DNA of 64,000 bases, taken from NCBI RefSeq assembly GCF_030815865.1, contig NZ_JAUSXI010000001.1, positions 62,001 to 126,000 on the forward strand, read 5' to 3'. This document shows, piece after piece, positions 25,607 to 34,234 of the stretch; position 1 is the stretch's first letter, and each line of letters begins with the position of its first letter. The notes below the pieces were generated by a model that worked only from the letters and a program-made list of their open reading frames with translations, searched no databases and was not told the origin of the DNA. Origin of the DNA: Arthrobacter globiformis. Lineage in GTDB: Bacteria > Actinomycetota > Actinomycetes > Actinomycetales > Micrococcaceae. The position numbers were made by a program, and so were the translations under genes.

Positions 25607-26824
25607 TCAGATCCTTGGCCTGGACGCCCAGCGCCGCGCCTTCAGGGCAGCGTGCAACTCCAGCCGGACCATCCCCTTGAGCGGATCCACGCCCAGCAAC
25701 TGCCGGATGCGGCCCAGCCGGTTGTAGATACTGCTGCGGTGCAGATGGAGTTTTTCGGCAACGTCCTGGACGGACCCGTCATTGTCGTAGAGCAGTTCCA
25801 GTACGGGTAGCAGCTCCCCGTTCCGGTCGTGGTCCTCGAGGGCCTGGAAATTCACCGAACCGGCGTCGCTCCAGACCCCGGCCCCGCCGCCGGCCGAGGC
25901 CAGGAGCTGATACACCCCGGCGGCCCGGCAGTCCACCAGCTCGCCGAGCCGCGGATCGACGGCGGCGGCCAGGGCGGCAACCTTGGACTGCCGGTAAGCC
26001 TCGGCCAGGTCTTTAACGCGGCTGAATCCCTCGCTGGTTCCCAGAATGATCCGCTCGACGGACCTGCCGGAGCGCTTGGCGAGCTCCAACTGGTAGTGCA
26101 CCAGAACCTGAGCCTGGCTGGCGCGCCCGGTGGACTCCCGGAAGAGGACAACTGAGTGGGTCTCCGCGCCTGCACTGAACAGGACAGCATCCACGCCGAT
26201 GGTGGCCTGCAGTGCCGCGGCGCGGTGGATGAGCGTGGAGGCGATGGGATCCGGACCGGCCATCCAGCCGTCCGCGTCCAGAACCGTCACCAGCTGCCAG
26301 GGTCCCCGGTCCTGCACTTCCTTCCAGCCCGCCACCGCAGCAACGGCATTGGCTTCCCCGGCACAGGCGGCCAGGAACTCGCGTTCACGGCTGCGCCGGT
26401 ACTCTGATTCCGCAGTGTTGGAGTCCAGCAGCAGTCCGGACAGCAGGTCCAGCTCGTCCCGGACGTCTGGCAGCTCGGCAAGGATCGCCGTCGCGCTTTG
26501 ATCTTCCAGGTCCAGCTGCACCCACAGGTAACCCACCCGGAACCCGCGGACCAGAAGCGGGACGCAGACGCGCCCCAGCATTCCCAGCTCCTCGTTGGCG
26601 GGCACCACCACGGGACGCACCGCGGTGGCGATCCCATGCGAGAGCTGCCAGTTTTTGACGTCCAGCGGCACGCGCTTGCTCAACAGGAAGTTCACCCGCA
26701 CCCGGTCCGCATGCGACTGGTTGGAGCTGTAGGCGAGCAAAAGGCCGTCGAGGTCCTCGAGGGAAAGCCCGCGGCCCAGTTTGAGGGCCACGCGTTCGAC
26801 GAGCTGTTCCACATCCTGCTGCAT
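25607..26824 (-). CDS. PucR-family regulator, AdeR-like (activator of ald)
   Basis: 405 residues. The C terminus has the PucR-type HTH (LPVLELLYDNDGSVQDVAEK, then LHLHRSSIYNRLGRIRQLLG). The N-terminal and middle parts are sensory, without a recognised catalytic motif. In Bacillus subtilis the PucR-family activator AdeR is encoded next to and controls alanine dehydrogenase; this gene is likewise divergent from ald, so the same role is inferred. TAGTCT lies 6 nt before the ATG. A perfect dyad is located at 26891-26910. Confidence 0.85.
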   Translation of the reverse strand: MQQDVEQLVERVALKLGRGLSLEDLDGLLLAYSSNQSHADRVRVNFLLSKRVPLDVKNWQLSHGIATAVRPVVVPANEELGMLGRVCVPLLVRGFRVGYLWVQLDLEDQSATAILAELPDVRDELDLLSGLLLDSNTAESEYRRSREREFLAACAGEANAVAAVAGWKEVQDRGPWQLVTVLDADGWMAGPDPIASTLIHRAAALQATIGVDAVLFSAGAETHSVVLFRESTGRASQAQVLVHYQLELAKRSGRSVERIILGTSEGFSRVKDLAEAYRQSKVAALAAAVDPRLGELVDCRAAGVYQLLASAGGGAGVWSDAGSVNFQALEDHDRNGELLPVLELLYDNDGSVQDVAEKLHLHRSSIYNRLGRIRQLLGVDPLKGMVRLELHAALKARRWASRPRI

Positions 26825-26890
26825 GCTGACAGACTACGTCCCGCGGGGCGCAGTGGGCGAACGGACATGAGGCGACACCTGACGCCCCGG

Positions 26891-26910
26891 CGGTCGACAA
26901 TAGTCGACCG
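26891..26910. promoter_or_regulatory. Candidate AdeR-like operator
   Basis: CGGTCGAC-AATA-GTCGACCG, a perfect 8-bp-arm dyad in the 234-bp interval between the divergent PucR-type regulator and ald, about 66 bp from the regulator start. Confidence 0.6.
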
Positions 26911-27058
26911 TGCGTCTTCTAAAACCCCGGAAACACGCGGTTTAGCTCGGGCGGTGCCGCCGTTTTCCTGTAGTGCGCCTCACAGCCGGATCTATTCTGG
27001 AATCACAACATTCCCCACACATTCCGGCCTTGCAGCCATCGAATCTGGAGCCCAAAAA

Positions 27059-28177
27059 ATGATCATCGGTGTCCCCAAAGAGATCAAGAACAACGAATTC
27101 CGCGTCGCCATCACGGCTGCCGGTGTTCACGAATTCCGCACCCACGGCCACACGGTCCTGGTGGAGCGCGGTGCGGGCCTGGGTTCCGGCATCACTGACG
27201 AGGAGTACGCCATCGCTGGCGCAGAAATCGTCGCCGATGCCGACGAGGTCTGGTCCCGTGCGGACATGGTGATGAAGGTCAAGGAGCCCATCAAGGCCGA
27301 GTACCACCGCTTCCGCAAGGGCCTGGTCCTCTTCACCTACCTGCACCTGGCCGCCGAGCCCGAGCTGACACAGGAGCTCATCAACTCCGGCGTCACCGCC
27401 ATCGCCTATGAGACCGTCCAGGAAGGCCGCACCCTGCCCCTGCTCGCACCCATGTCCGAGGTAGCCGGCCGGCTCTCCGTCCAGGTCGGCGCGACCTCCC
27501 TGATGGCGCCCGCCGGCGGCAAGGGCGTGCTGCTCGGCGGCGTCCCGGGCGTCCGCCCCGCCAAGGTCGTAGTCCTCGGCGCAGGCGTCGCGGGCACCAA
27601 CGCAGCCGCCATGGCTCTGGGCCTCGGCGCCGACGTCACCATCCTGGACATCAACATCAACCGGCTACGCGAACTCGACGCCCAGTACCAGGGCAGGCTC
27701 AAGACCGTCGCCTCCAACAAGTACGAGATTGAGAAGTCCGTGGTGGACGCCGACCTCGTGATCGGCTCCGTGCTCATCCCCGGCGCGAAGGCCCCCAAGC
27801 TGGTGACCAACGAACTCGTGGCGCGCATGAAGCCCGGCTCGGTTCTCGTGGACATCGCCGTGGACCAGGGCGGCTGCTTCGAGGACACGCACCCCACCAC
27901 GCACCAGGAACCCACGTACAAGGTCCACAACACGATCTTCTACTGCGTCGCCAACATGCCCGGCGCCGTCCCGAACACCTCCACCTACGCGCTGACCAAC
28001 GTCACGCTCCGCTACGGCGTGGCCCTGGCAAACCTCGGCGTCAAGGCCGCCTTCGAGAAGGACCCCGCACTCGCCGCCGGCCTGAACATCGCCGCAGGCC
28101 ACGTTGCGCACCACTCCGTCTCCGAGGCACACAACCTGCCCCTCGTGGCGGACTGGCACGAGCTTGTCTCCGCGTAA
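27059..28177 (+). CDS. ald: Alanine dehydrogenase
   Basis: 372 residues, the usual size. MIIGVPKEIKNNEFRVAITA at the N terminus is diagnostic. Substrate residues lie in VMKVKEP and FTYLHLAAEPEL; the NAD site is VVVLGAGVAGTNAAAMALGL, followed by DINI; DIAVDQGG is conserved near the C terminus. It interconverts L-alanine and pyruvate plus ammonia using NAD. The start at ATG 27059 is preceded by GGAG. A much longer open frame upstream is a chance extension antisense to the regulator gene. Confidence 0.95.
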   Translation: MIIGVPKEIKNNEFRVAITAAGVHEFRTHGHTVLVERGAGLGSGITDEEYAIAGAEIVADADEVWSRADMVMKVKEPIKAEYHRFRKGLVLFTYLHLAAEPELTQELINSGVTAIAYETVQEGRTLPLLAPMSEVAGRLSVQVGATSLMAPAGGKGVLLGGVPGVRPAKVVVLGAGVAGTNAAAMALGLGADVTILDININRLRELDAQYQGRLKTVASNKYEIEKSVVDADLVIGSVLIPGAKAPKLVTNELVARMKPGSVLVDIAVDQGGCFEDTHPTTHQEPTYKVHNTIFYCVANMPGAVPNTSTYALTNVTLRYGVALANLGVKAAFEKDPALAAGLNIAAGHVAHHSVSEAHNLPLVADWHELVSA

Positions 28178-28206
28178 CGCCGGGGAGACCGCCGCCAGTT
28201 GAGTCC

Positions 28207-28290
28207 CGCTGGTTGAGCTTGCCGAAACCCGAGGTTTCGACAAGCTCAACCAGCGGTTCTCTTTAACAGGCTCAACCAGCGGTTTCTGTT
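28207..28290. repeat. Hairpin made of a repeat common in Micrococcales, plus a partial copy
   Basis: Arms 28207-28229 and 28233-28255 pair at 22 of 23 positions (CGCTGGTTGAGCTTG and its complement). A further partial copy, GCTCAACCAGCGGTTTC, follows at about 28270-28286. It sits between convergent ald and an oxidoreductase gene and probably terminates transcription. I recall this sequence as a dispersed repeat in related genomes. Confidence 0.7.
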
Positions 28291-29354
28291 TAAGCCAGGC
28301 TCCGGGCCTGTTCGATCAGCTTGAGGACTTCGACGGGGCCGGCCGGGTCTACTGGTACTGGCAATGGCGAGGCGGTCCCGCCGTCGGAGATCTTGGCCGC
28401 GAGGATGCGGTAGAACTCCGGGTAGGCACCGCGCTCCGTGGACAGCCGGTCGAGGTGGCCGTCCCGGCCCAGCTTCCCGGCCCACTCGGGTGCTTCCACA
28501 CCGTACTCTTCGTCCAGCGGTCCCCCGCCAGCCACGATGTACGGTTCCTGCGGGTCCACGCCGTGCTTGGTAAACGCGCCTTCCGAGCCGAGCACCCGGT
28601 AGCGCGGTCCCTGCTGGGCGCACAGCATATTCATCCAGAGGTGGCTAAGCACGCCGGACCCGTGCCGCAGGACCACGAAACAGTCGTCATCAGCCTTTTC
28701 CCCCGGCCGCCGGGCCTGGAGCTCGGCATGGACCACCGTTGCAGGGCCGAAGAGCTGCAGTGCCTGGTCCAGCAGATGGGTGCCGAGGTCGAACAGGACA
28801 CCGCCGCCGTCGGCCGCCGTGGCCTCCGCCTTCCAGGCCTTGGCAACCTCGGGCGACCACCGTTCGAAGCGTGATTCGAACCGGGTCACCTGCCCCAGCG
28901 ACCCTTCAGCCAGCAGTTCCTTGACGGTGAGGTAGTCCCCGTCCCAGCGGCGGTTCTGGAACACCGTCAGCACCCGCCCGAGCCGCTCAGCGAGCGCGAT
29001 CAGCTCGTGCCCCTGGGCGCTCGTCACGGCAAAGGGCTTGTCGACGACGACGTCGAGCCCGGCCTCGAGCGCGGCCTTCGCCAGCGGGTAATGGGTGGTC
29101 GGCGGCGTTCCCAGCACCACGAGGTCAAGGTCAGCGGCCAGCGCAAGGGCCGCATCGCCGCCGGGCACTGTTTTCACACCTGGGTACTGTCCGACGGCGG
29201 CAGCCTGCCGGCCGGGGTCAGAGGTGGCGATGACGTCCAGCGAGTAGCTCGGGTCCGCCGCGACCAGCGGCGCATGGAATACCCGACCGGACAGGCCGAA
29301 GCCCACCACGGCGGTCCGGATGGGAGTGGAGGGGGTGGAGGAATCGGTGCTCAT
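28290..29354 (-). CDS. Gfo/Idh/MocA family oxidoreductase
   Basis: 354 residues. The N-terminal Rossmann site is AVVGFGLSGRVFHAPLVAAD; VDKPFAVTSAQGHELIALAE carries the family's EKP-type motif (here DKP, with the catalytic lysine). The C-terminal substrate domain includes GGGVLFDLGTHLLDQALQLF, whose D...H pair is typical. It uses NAD(P) to oxidise or reduce a sugar or polyol; the substrate is not known. TAGCGT lies 6 nt before the ATG, suggesting a leaderless transcript. Confidence 0.88.
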   Translation of the reverse strand: MSTDSSTPSTPIRTAVVGFGLSGRVFHAPLVAADPSYSLDVIATSDPGRQAAAVGQYPGVKTVPGGDAALALAADLDLVVLGTPPTTHYPLAKAALEAGLDVVVDKPFAVTSAQGHELIALAERLGRVLTVFQNRRWDGDYLTVKELLAEGSLGQVTRFESRFERWSPEVAKAWKAEATAADGGGVLFDLGTHLLDQALQLFGPATVVHAELQARRPGEKADDDCFVVLRHGSGVLSHLWMNMLCAQQGPRYRVLGSEGAFTKHGVDPQEPYIVAGGGPLDEEYGVEAPEWAGKLGRDGHLDRLSTERGAYPEFYRILAAKISDGGTASPLPVPVDPAGPVEVLKLIEQARSLA

Positions 29355-29418
29355 GGTGCCACGCTACCCCCTGGACCGGTCCCGGTTCAGCCGCGTTCAG
29401 CTGTGAGGCATCCGGCCT

Positions 29419-30033
29419 TCAGCCCTCCGCACCCCCGACGACGCGGGTGACCAACTGGCGCCAGGACTCCTCCAGCCGCTCCGGCGAAAGGTGCTGCACG
29501 CGGACTGCGTGCAGCAGCCGCTCGGGTTCGAGGGTTGCGCTGAGGGACATGGCCATAAGCCACGGGTCCGCGTCGAAGCCCGCCGAGCCCAGCAAATGCT
29601 CGATGTGGCGGTGCCACAGCACCGCAGCGGGGGCGTCAAACCTGTTGTGCAGTGACGCTTCGGCGGCCCTCGCGAGCTCGCCGTACTCCATGACATAGCG
29701 GATACGTTCGGCGCCGAAGGCGATCAGCCGTTCCAGTGGCGGCGCCCCGGGGCCAAGCGGCGGCGGCCCGAACATGAAGCGGGCCTGAAACTCGGCCTCG
29801 GCGTCGCTGAGCAGGGTCATCATCAGGCCGGCCCTGCTGCCGAAGCGACGGAACACAGTTCCCTTGCCCACGCCTGCGCGCTCCGCCAGCTTGTCCATGG
29901 TCACGCCGTCAGCGCCGCATTCCTCCACGAGCTGCCGGGCAGCGCACAGGAGCAACTCCCGGTTCCGGGCAGCATCGCTGCGTTCCGCTCCGGAGCCGGA
30001 CGAGGATCCGGAACGAATTGGGATGAGGCTCAC
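29419..30033 (-). CDS. TetR/AcrR family transcriptional regulator
   Basis: 204 residues from GTG 30033. HTH: GADGVTMDKLAERAGVGKGT then VFRRFGSRAGLMMTLLSD. Divergent from the FMN reductase gene, its likely target. I chose GTG 30033 because TAGAAT (30041-30046) lies 7 nt before it; the ATG at 30042 overlaps that hexamer and would not be transcribed if the hexamer is the -10 element. Confidence 0.85.
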   Translation of the reverse strand: MSLIPIRSGSSSGSGAERSDAARNRELLLCAARQLVEECGADGVTMDKLAERAGVGKGTVFRRFGSRAGLMMTLLSDAEAEFQARFMFGPPPLGPGAPPLERLIAFGAERIRYVMEYGELARAAEASLHNRFDAPAAVLWHRHIEHLLGSAGFDADPWLMAMSLSATLEPERLLHAVRVQHLSPERLEESWRQLVTRVVGGAEG

Positions 30034-30063
30034 ACCAAGCATTCTAGACCCGGGAATAATATC

Positions 30064-30077
30064 CGGACCGCAGTCCG
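30064..30077. promoter_or_regulatory. Candidate TetR operator
   Basis: CGGAC-CGCA-GTCCG dyad in the interval between the TetR gene and the FMN reductase gene, close upstream of the TetR -10 hexamer. A TAGTCTGGA element follows and resembles the inverse of TCTAGACCC near 30043. Confidence 0.45.
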
Positions 30078-30156
30078 TTTAGTCTGGATGAAGGCACCAA
30101 ACGCCTTAAGAACCAATCGCCACGGAGCGTTCCGCGGCAAAACCTAAGGAGTTCAC

Positions 30157-30723
30157 ATGTCCAAGAGCACCGTACTCGCCCTGGTGGGAAGCCTGCGCGC
30201 CGACTCCCACAACCGCAAGCTTGCCGAAGCCATCCAGCTGAACGCTCCGGAAGGCGTCGAGATCGTGATCCACGAGAGCCTGGGCAACATCCCCTTCTAC
30301 AACGAGGACACCGACGTCGAAGGCCAGGTCCCGGCCGCCGCTACCGCCCTGCGCGAGGCAGCCGGCCAGGCTGATGCCCTGCTGCTGGTCACCCCCGAGC
30401 ACAACGGCACCATGCCCGCCTCGCTGAAGAACGCCATCGACTGGCTGTCCCGGCCGTACGGCGCCGGCGCCCTCGCCGGAAAGCCCACCGCCGTCGTCGG
30501 CACCGCCTTTGGCCAGTTCGGTGGCGTCTGGGCCCAGGACGAGGCCCGCAAGGCTGTTGGCATCGCCGGCGCCCGTGTTCTGGAGGATGCCAAGCTCGCC
30601 GTCCCCGGCTCCATGGTCCGCTTCGCGGAAACCCACCCGAAGGACGACGCCGAAGTCGTTGAGCAGATCAAGGAACTCTTCGTTGCCCTTGCCGCCGTCG
30701 AGCCCGCGGGCGCAGCCGCCTAG
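30157..30723 (+). CDS. NADPH-dependent FMN reductase
   Basis: 188 residues of the flavodoxin-like fold. Phosphate-binding loop GSLRADSHNRKLAEAI near residues 9-24 and the flavin-side motif TPEHNGTMPASLKNAIDWLS are intact. Family members reduce FMN, quinones or azo compounds with NAD(P)H. The start has AAGGAG upstream. Divergent from a TetR gene that probably represses it. A hairpin terminator follows. Confidence 0.9.
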   Translation: MSKSTVLALVGSLRADSHNRKLAEAIQLNAPEGVEIVIHESLGNIPFYNEDTDVEGQVPAAATALREAAGQADALLLVTPEHNGTMPASLKNAIDWLSRPYGAGALAGKPTAVVGTAFGQFGGVWAQDEARKAVGIAGARVLEDAKLAVPGSMVRFAETHPKDDAEVVEQIKELFVALAAVEPAGAAA

Positions 30724-30740
30724 GCAACTCCGCCCCTTCA

Positions 30741-30773
30741 CACGCCCCCGGCCCTCCAGCGGCCGGGGGCGTG
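30741..30773 (+). terminator. GC-rich hairpin after FMN reductase gene
   Basis: Perfect 13-bp stem (30741-30753 with 30761-30773), loop CTCCAGC, without a T tract. Confidence 0.65.
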
Positions 30774-30933
30774 CGCCATTCCCGGCCTCGGCGCGCTGGA
30801 AGGCGGGGGCCTGCTGCAACCAATCCGTGACTGAGCTGCGGCCAAACTGACACCCGGGCACCGTTCCCCGGCCCGCCGCCCCGCCGTAACGTTGATGTAC
30901 GGGACGTGCCGGAGCAGGGAGTGCGGTGCAGTC

Positions 30934-31893
30934 ATGAAGTCAAGCTGGGGAGTCAGACCGCTAACGACGGCGGTTGCCGCCTTCTGCCTGACCCTTCCCT
31001 TGTGGGTCGGCTCCTGCGCCCCGCTCCAGCAAAATGCTTACGACGCCGGACCCGCCCCCGCCGCGGCACCCGAACCCCGCCCGGCGCCTCCGGTGATTCC
31101 ACCTGAGGAAGCCGGCGCGCCCAGCGCACCCGGCCCGGGAGCATCCGGCCAGGGCGCTACTGGTCAGGGTGCTGCCGGCCCTGGCATGGGAACAGCGGCC
31201 GGGGTTTCCGGGCCCGTTCCTGCTACCGGTTCAGCTCCTCCGTCCGCAGGCTCGAACCCCGGCGGCCAAACTGCCGGCGGATCAGGGCCGGGCCTTCCGT
31301 CCGGCGGCCTCGGCGCGGGCTTCGCCGGTCCGGACACCCAGGCACAACTGCCGGGCGGCGCCGGACAGCAGCCCGCGCCTGCTTCAGGGGTCCCTGCTTC
31401 GGGCGTCGCGGCCGGCCCCGGTTCCCCTGGCCCCACAACGGGCTCCACGGCACCGGCTTCCACGTTGCCAGGGACCGGGACCGGCGGAGCTGGCGCCGGC
31501 ACTGCGGTTTACTACGTCGCACTCGACGACGGCGGCACGTCCGGCGTGCGCTTCGGCTGCAACGACAGCCTGGTGGCCGTGCACCATGCCGACTCATCCA
31601 TCAGCGAGCCACTGCAGGCCGCCATGAGCAGGCTGCTGTCCGGCCCGGGCGCGCCGCCCGCAAGCGGCTTGTACAACGCATTGTCCGCTTCCTCGCTCCA
31701 GTACGTGTCCGGCTACCTCGATGGCACCACCGTGGTGGTGAACCTGACCGGCGCAGTACAACCGGGCGGCGTCTGCGATCTTCCGCGGATCGAAGCACAG
31801 CTCACCCATACAGCGGTCACGGCCGTGGGTGCCGTCCGGGCGGAAATCTACGTCAGCGGCGTGCCCCTGGCCGAAGTTCTCAGCCTCCGCTAG
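30934..31893 (+). CDS. GerMN-domain lipoprotein
   Basis: 319 residues. The N terminus has a signal ending in a plausible lipobox (LWVGSC). Residues about 35-190 are a Gly/Pro/Ala-rich low-complexity region, probably an extended cell-wall linker. The C-terminal 125 residues match a GerMN domain (YYVALDDGG, FGCNDSLVAVH, SGYLDGTTVVVNLTG, IEAQLTHTAVTAVGAV). GerMN proteins of non-sporing actinobacteria are envelope proteins, and some act with the LpqB-type system; the role here is unknown. Its stop overlaps the stop of the convergent gene by 3 bp. Confidence 0.8.
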   Translation: MKSSWGVRPLTTAVAAFCLTLPLWVGSCAPLQQNAYDAGPAPAAAPEPRPAPPVIPPEEAGAPSAPGPGASGQGATGQGAAGPGMGTAAGVSGPVPATGSAPPSAGSNPGGQTAGGSGPGLPSGGLGAGFAGPDTQAQLPGGAGQQPAPASGVPASGVAAGPGSPGPTTGSTAPASTLPGTGTGGAGAGTAVYYVALDDGGTSGVRFGCNDSLVAVHHADSSISEPLQAAMSRLLSGPGAPPASGLYNALSASSLQYVSGYLDGTTVVVNLTGAVQPGGVCDLPRIEAQLTHTAVTAVGAVRAEIYVSGVPLAEVLSLR

Positions 31894-32762
31894 CCCTCGC
31901 CTTCCGGTGAGAACAGCGCGTCCATGTCACTATGGCTCGGCGAACCGGCGAGTTCTGACCAGTTGCCGTCGCCCAGGATTTCGGCGGCCACTCGGGAAAC
32001 AGTCGCATAGGCCGCCTTCGCAGCATTGCCGCCGATGCTGACCCGCCGCACACCGGCGTCGTGCAGTTCGCCCACCGACGCCGATCCGACGCCGGCAAGG
32101 GCATTCAGCGGCGCCGATATCCGCCTGCTGAGCTCATGCAGAATGTGGAGGTCCGTCACGCCGGGAACGAAGATTCCGTCGGCACCCGCGGCCAGACAGC
32201 GTTCGGCCCGCTCCAGCGTTTCCTCGAACGCTGAGTCCCCAAACTGCCCGGAAAGGTACGTGTCCGTCCGGGCATTGATGAAGAGGTTCACGCCGGACTC
32301 TGCTGCGATGCTGCGGACCAGACTGATCCGGCGGCCCTGCTCGTCGGCGTCTGTGAGACGCATCCCGCCCGAGTCTTCGATGTTCACGCCCACTGCGCCG
32401 GCCTCCAGCACCGCCGTGACGGTCTTCCGGAGCAGCCCGTCATCGAAAGCGCCGTCCGCACCCGCATACCCGGCTTCGATGTCCGCCGTGACCGGGAGCC
32501 TCGTCGCCGCGGTGATCCTGCGGAGCGCGTCGAATGCCAGGCCCGGAGGCACGTGGCTGCCATCGGGGTACCCCAAGCTCCAGGAGATGGCCGAACTCGA
32601 GGTGGCAATGGCCCGTGCCCCGGCCTTCTCCACAAGCCGGGCCGACGCGGCATCCCACACGTTTACGAGCACCAGCGGAACAGCACCGCCCGCGTGCATT
32701 TGACGGAAGGCGTCGGCCTTGGCGGGCTGGGGCGATGCGTGTTGGGGCTCGAGTGACGTCAT
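31890..32762 (-). CDS. Isocitrate lyase/PEP phosphomutase family protein
   Basis: 290 residues. The alpha/beta-barrel of the PEP mutase/isocitrate lyase superfamily is recognisable: LVNVWDAASARLVEKAGARA, SWSLGYPDG, PVTADIEAGYAG (metal-binding acidic residues), GVNIEDSGG, and INARTDTYL. The KKCGH-type loop of isocitrate lyase is missing, so it is more like carboxyphosphonoenolpyruvate mutase or oxaloacetate-hydrolase relatives. The reaction is not assigned. The start at 32762 is preceded by GGAG; an ATG at 32807 is an alternative. Confidence 0.85.
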   Translation of the reverse strand: MTSLEPQHASPQPAKADAFRQMHAGGAVPLVLVNVWDAASARLVEKAGARAIATSSSAISWSLGYPDGSHVPPGLAFDALRRITAATRLPVTADIEAGYAGADGAFDDGLLRKTVTAVLEAGAVGVNIEDSGGMRLTDADEQGRRISLVRSIAAESGVNLFINARTDTYLSGQFGDSAFEETLERAERCLAAGADGIFVPGVTDLHILHELSRRISAPLNALAGVGSASVGELHDAGVRRVSIGGNAAKAAYATVSRVAAEILGDGNWSELAGSPSHSDMDALFSPEGEG

Positions 32763-32838
32763 GGCTCCATTCCATGCCTTGGTCTGCCAGAGGTAAAGGC
32801 ACCCCAAGGCCCCAGTTTCGAATCCTCCAGAATCAGGT

Positions 32839-32863
32839 CAACAGCTGTTGCCTAATCAGCAAC
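32839..32863. promoter_or_regulatory. Nested inverted repeats before aminotransferase gene
   Basis: CAACAGCTGTTG (32839-32850) is a perfect palindrome, and GTTGC-CTAATCA-GCAAC (32847-32863) overlaps it. They lie at the -35 side of the predicted promoter (TACTCT at 32873-32878) and may bind a regulator. Confidence 0.4.
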
Positions 32864-32884
32864 CTATGGCTGTACTCTGGGATT

Positions 32885-34180
32885 GTGACCCACGAGACAC
32901 TCGACGCCGCCGCAGCCGTCCTCCCCGCCGAAGCCATCGACGCCATCGAGCGGGCCGCGACATCAGCCCACCGCCACGACGGACTCTTCTCCGAGCGCGC
33001 CGCGAACATCAAGCAGTCGGCGGTGCGGGATGTTTTCGACATCTCCATGCGGCCCGGCCTGGTCTCGCTGGCCGGCGGCAGCCCCTACCTGCAGTCCCTG
33101 CCCCTCGAAAAGCTTGCCCAGACGGCCGCGCGGATCATCGCCGAGGACGGCCTCACTGCGCTTCAATACGGCGGGGGCCAGGGCACTGAGGAACTGCGCA
33201 CGCAGATCTGCGAAGTCATGGCCGCCGAAGGCATCCTGGACGCCCGGCCGGAGAACGTGGTGATCACCGCGGGCTCGCAGTCCGCCCAGGACGTGGCCAC
33301 CAAGGTGTTCTGCGACCCTGGCGACGTGGCCCTGGTGGAGGAACCCACCTATGTGGGGGCGCTGAACACGTTCGAGGCGTACCAGGTTCAGGTGGAGGCC
33401 GTGCCCATGGACGACGACGGCCTGGTGCCTGATCTTCTCGAGACCAGGATCGCGGCGCTCCAGACCGCCGGGAAAAACATTAAGTTCCTCTACACCATCC
33501 CCAACTTCAACAACCCGTCGGGCATCACGCTGGCGCAGGAGCGCCGGCAGCAGATCGTGGACATCTGCCGCCGCGCCAACATCCTGGTGCTGGAGGACAA
33601 CCCTTACGGGCTGTTGAGGTTCGACGGCGAGCCGCTGGCCCCGCTGCGCGCAGGCAACCCCGACGACGTCATCTACATGGGATCGTTCTCGAAGATCTTT
33701 GCCCCGGGTTTGCGCATCGGCTGGGCCCTGGTACCGGCCCACCTGCAGCGCCGCTACTACCTGGCCTCCGAGGCAGTGACGCTGTGCCCGCCCACTCTGA
33801 ACCAGATGCTGGTCTCGGCCTACCTCCGAGACTACGACTGGAAGGGCCAGATTGAGACGTACCGCGGGCTGTATGCCGAGCGGTGCCACGCGATGCTGGC
33901 GGCACTGGAGAAGCACATGCCCGAAGGGCTCAGCTGGACCCGGCCGCAGGGCGGATTCTTCGTCTGGGTGACGCTGCCGGAGGGCGTGGACACGTACCCC
34001 CTGCTCCATAAGGCGATTGATGCCGGCGTCGTCTTCATTCCCGGCGCAGCCTTCACGCACTCGGACGCCCCGTCGAACAAACTCCGCCTTGCTTTCAGCG
34101 CCGTTCCGCCGGAGGCCATTGCCGAGGGCGTGCGGCGCCTGGCTCCGGTGCTGCAGGAAGCCATTGACGCGCTGGCCTGA
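32885..34180 (+). CDS. PLP-dependent aminotransferase, class I/II (2-aminoadipate aminotransferase-like)
   Basis: 431 residues. Fold-type I aminotransferase without an N-terminal regulator domain: SLAGGSPYLQ, LQYGGGQGTEELR, VITAGSQSAQDV, IPNFNNPSG, VLEDNPYGLLRF and the PLP lysine in SFSKIFAPGLRIGW. The pattern fits LysN/aromatic aminotransferase-type enzymes of broad amino-acid specificity. The GTG start at 32885 is chosen because TACTCT ends 6 nt before it (leaderless). The frame is open far upstream, but only as a shadow of the divergent gene. Confidence 0.9.
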   Translation: MTHETLDAAAAVLPAEAIDAIERAATSAHRHDGLFSERAANIKQSAVRDVFDISMRPGLVSLAGGSPYLQSLPLEKLAQTAARIIAEDGLTALQYGGGQGTEELRTQICEVMAAEGILDARPENVVITAGSQSAQDVATKVFCDPGDVALVEEPTYVGALNTFEAYQVQVEAVPMDDDGLVPDLLETRIAALQTAGKNIKFLYTIPNFNNPSGITLAQERRQQIVDICRRANILVLEDNPYGLLRFDGEPLAPLRAGNPDDVIYMGSFSKIFAPGLRIGWALVPAHLQRRYYLASEAVTLCPPTLNQMLVSAYLRDYDWKGQIETYRGLYAERCHAMLAALEKHMPEGLSWTRPQGGFFVWVTLPEGVDTYPLLHKAIDAGVVFIPGAAFTHSDAPSNKLRLAFSAVPPEAIAEGVRRLAPVLQEAIDALA

Positions 34181-34234
34181 GCTGCGGGCGGCGGGGACAT
34201 CAGATCATTCGGCATATTCAAAGGAGATAAGGCC

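Noticed and set aside
26498..27058. Long N-terminal extension of alanine dehydrogenase
   Set aside because: The upstream part is antisense to the PucR-type gene and the canonical N terminus starts at 27059 with a ribosome site.
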